DNA of 64,000 nt from Saprospiraceae bacterium (GTDB taxonomy: Bacteria; Bacteroidota; Bacteroidia; Chitinophagales; Saprospiraceae), in NCBI GenBank assembly GCA_013001595.1, contig JABDMH010000136.1:20255-84254 (forward strand), given 5' to 3'. Made by a program: the position numbers and the translations under genes. The first letter of the stretch is position 1. The number at the start of each line of letters is the position of its first letter. Shown here one piece after another: positions 62,833 to 64,000 of the stretch. The notes beneath the pieces were generated by a model. The model was not told the DNA's origin, ran no database searches, and saw only the letters and a program-made list of their open reading frames with translations.

Positions 62833-64000
62833 TCAATTATCTACATTGAGTAATGGGAAAAGCTGAGAAACCGTTCGAGAGTTTTCAAGTAGATGTTCGA
62901 GTGCAGCTATTTTTTCCGGAAGATCTGCTGCCAGGTTATTTTCTTCAGCAATATCGTTTGACAAATTGTAGAGTTCCAACGGTGGGTCTGCATTGCTTTT
63001 AACATTGTTCTTTACCATTTTCCAGTCCCCTTGTCGCAGTGCTTGAGCTCCAGCACTTTCATGAAACTCCCAATAAAGATGACCGTGCTGAGTTTGTACT
63101 CCTTCGCCTATGAGCGTTGGCAAAAAGGAGATCCCGTCAGTGGGGCGACTGAGCTCCATGCCGCATAGATCACCTACTGTAGGTAAGACATCCCAAAAAG
63201 CAGCCAGATGATCAGAGGTACTACCTCCTTGGATTTTGCCAGACCATTGTACAATCATCGGCACTCTGATTCCTCCTTCGTATAGATCTCTTTTGCCTCC
63301 TCTCAGTGGGCCATTACTATTAAAAAAAGTCGTCGTTGGATGGGCACGCATTGGACCGTTGTCAGAAGTGAAGAAAATAATAGTATTATTACTGAGTTCC
63401 TTTCGCTGCAAATGATTGATAATTTTGCCAATGCCTTCGTCCATACGGGTAACGCTGGCCGCATAATCCTTCTCTTTCTTACTCCAATTTTTGTTGGCAT
63501 AGATTCCTTGTGAAGGCACCTCAAATACCATGCTGTCAACTTGTTCGCCATTGTCGTGAGGTATGGTTAGGGGTAGGTATAGTAAAAATGGCTCTTGTTG
63601 ATGACGACTAATGTATGTCACTGCATCATCTATAAATAGATCATGTGAATATTCTACCCTCCCTGTCGATCGACTTCCCAATCCTGCGTGCCAGGCGGTC
63701 GAATCTAAATATTGAACTTCGTTTTTTAGGAATTGCTTTTCTCCGTTTCTCCACAAATATTCTGGGTAATAATTATGAGCCAATACTTGATCGGTATAAC
63801 CATAGAAGTAGTCAAATCCATGATTAGAAGGGTTGCCCTTAGTATGCGGATCTCCCAATCCCCATTTGCCAATCATGCCGGTGTGGTATCCAGCTGATTT
63901 TGCTAGGGTAGCAACGGTTGTTATACCAGGAGTCATTGGTTGCTGTCCTTCTCGATTCCCAAATTGCTTATTACCACGTATCTCTACATGACCGGTGTGC
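62833..64000 (-). CDS. Sulfatase, 5' end beyond the right edge
   Basis: The frame is open to the window edge with HTGHVEIRGNKQFGNREGQQ upstream of the first Met at 63936, as in sulfatases just after the CxPxR motif. The N-terminal metal site and the formylglycine Cys are therefore off-window, and the Met at 63936 is not the start. Present are GYHTGMIGKWGLGDPHTKGN, HNYYPEYLWRNG, FLLYLPLTIPHDNGEQ, IIFFTSDNGPMRAHPTT and YEGGIRVPMIVQWSGKIQGG, then a normal C-terminal subdomain. It is 24 bp upstream of the sulfotransferase gene and likely in one operon with it. Confidence 0.9.
   Translation of the reverse strand, partial: HTGHVEIRGNKQFGNREGQQPMTPGITTVATLAKSAGYHTGMIGKWGLGDPHTKGNPSNHGFDYFYGYTDQVLAHNYYPEYLWRNGEKQFLKNEVQYLDSTAWHAGLGSRSTGRVEYSHDLFIDDAVTYISRHQQEPFLLYLPLTIPHDNGEQVDSMVFEVPSQGIYANKNWSKKEKDYAASVTRMDEGIGKIINHLQRKELSNNTIIFFTSDNGPMRAHPTTTFFNSNGPLRGGKRDLYEGGIRVPMIVQWSGKIQGGSTSDHLAAFWDVLPTVGDLCGMELSRPTDGISFLPTLIGEGVQTQHGHLYWEFHESAGAQALRQGDWKMVKNNVKSNADPPLELYNLSNDIAEENNLAADLPEKIAALEHLLENSRTVSQLFPLLNVDN

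Noticed and set aside
1..64000. CRISPR arrays, tRNA or rRNA genes, insertion sequences, phage genes
   Set aside because: Intergenic spaces were read for regular repeats, cloverleaf-type sequences and transposase motifs; none were found.

Overview
The window looks like chromosome of a Bacteroidota bacterium, probably from the Saprospiria/Cytophagia side. Supporting signs are a DUF6340-type lipoprotein, a glycine-rich RRM RNA-binding protein, a GH3 auxin-family remnant, a WbsX/GH99-like protein, many secreted lipoprotein hydrolases, several sulfatases, and little visible Shine-Dalgarno signal. No rRNA, tRNA, CRISPR array or insertion sequence was found. The first gene runs off the left edge and the last sulfatase runs off the right edge.

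Region 1 (1-8.4 kb) is a candidate conflict/signalling island. It holds a CHAT-type cysteine protease and a STAND-like P-loop NTPase with a membrane segment, translationally coupled on the minus strand. Facing them is the C-terminal part of a large protein ending in an alpha/beta-hydrolase fold whose nucleophile serine is replaced by glycine. Between them lies a badly broken peptidoglycan-binding plus M15 peptidase gene. Region 2 (8.4-33.9 kb) is a mosaic of housekeeping and accessory genes: class III nucleotide cyclase-TPR, GH3 remnant, PhoH-PIN, RRM protein, MsrA, SSB, a GH5-like lipoprotein, an M81 peptidase, a TonB-like protein, a DUF6340/NlpC-P60 pair, an ECF sigma factor, an SRPBCC protein, an esterase, HemN, a FecR-like protein, a WbsX-like protein, an AlkC-like/DUF1801 pair, an M14 carboxypeptidase, DUF362 and tagaturonate epimerase.

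Region 3 (35.3-46.5 kb) is a complete-looking group 3d (NAD-coupled, bidirectional) [NiFe]-hydrogenase locus. The structural operon hoxF - hoxU/hoxY fusion - hoxH - protease is on the minus strand. The maturation operon hypA-B-F-C-D-E diverges on the plus strand. A 7-5-7 inverted repeat lies in the shared control region. HoxU and HoxY are one polypeptide here, and the NuoE-like part of HoxF has lost two of four cluster cysteines.

Region 4 (46.7-64 kb) is carbohydrate and sulfate-ester metabolism: a GT4 glycosyltransferase, a frameshifted SDR, a GH36 alpha-galactosidase, a Tat-exported Gfo/Idh oxidoreductase, a formylglycine-generating-enzyme-like protein next to a sulfatase, a HigBA toxin-antitoxin pair, a secreted PPC/DUF296 protein, a large unassigned toroid-like lipoprotein, two more sulfatases, and a frameshifted Stf0 sulfotransferase.

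A cross-cutting feature is the number of genes split by single-base frame changes (about 2.3-3.4, 7.8-8.0, 51.9-52.2, 48.2-49.2 and 62.0-62.8 kb). This means either real gene decay or residual indel errors in the assembly, and it limits confidence in the calls affected.
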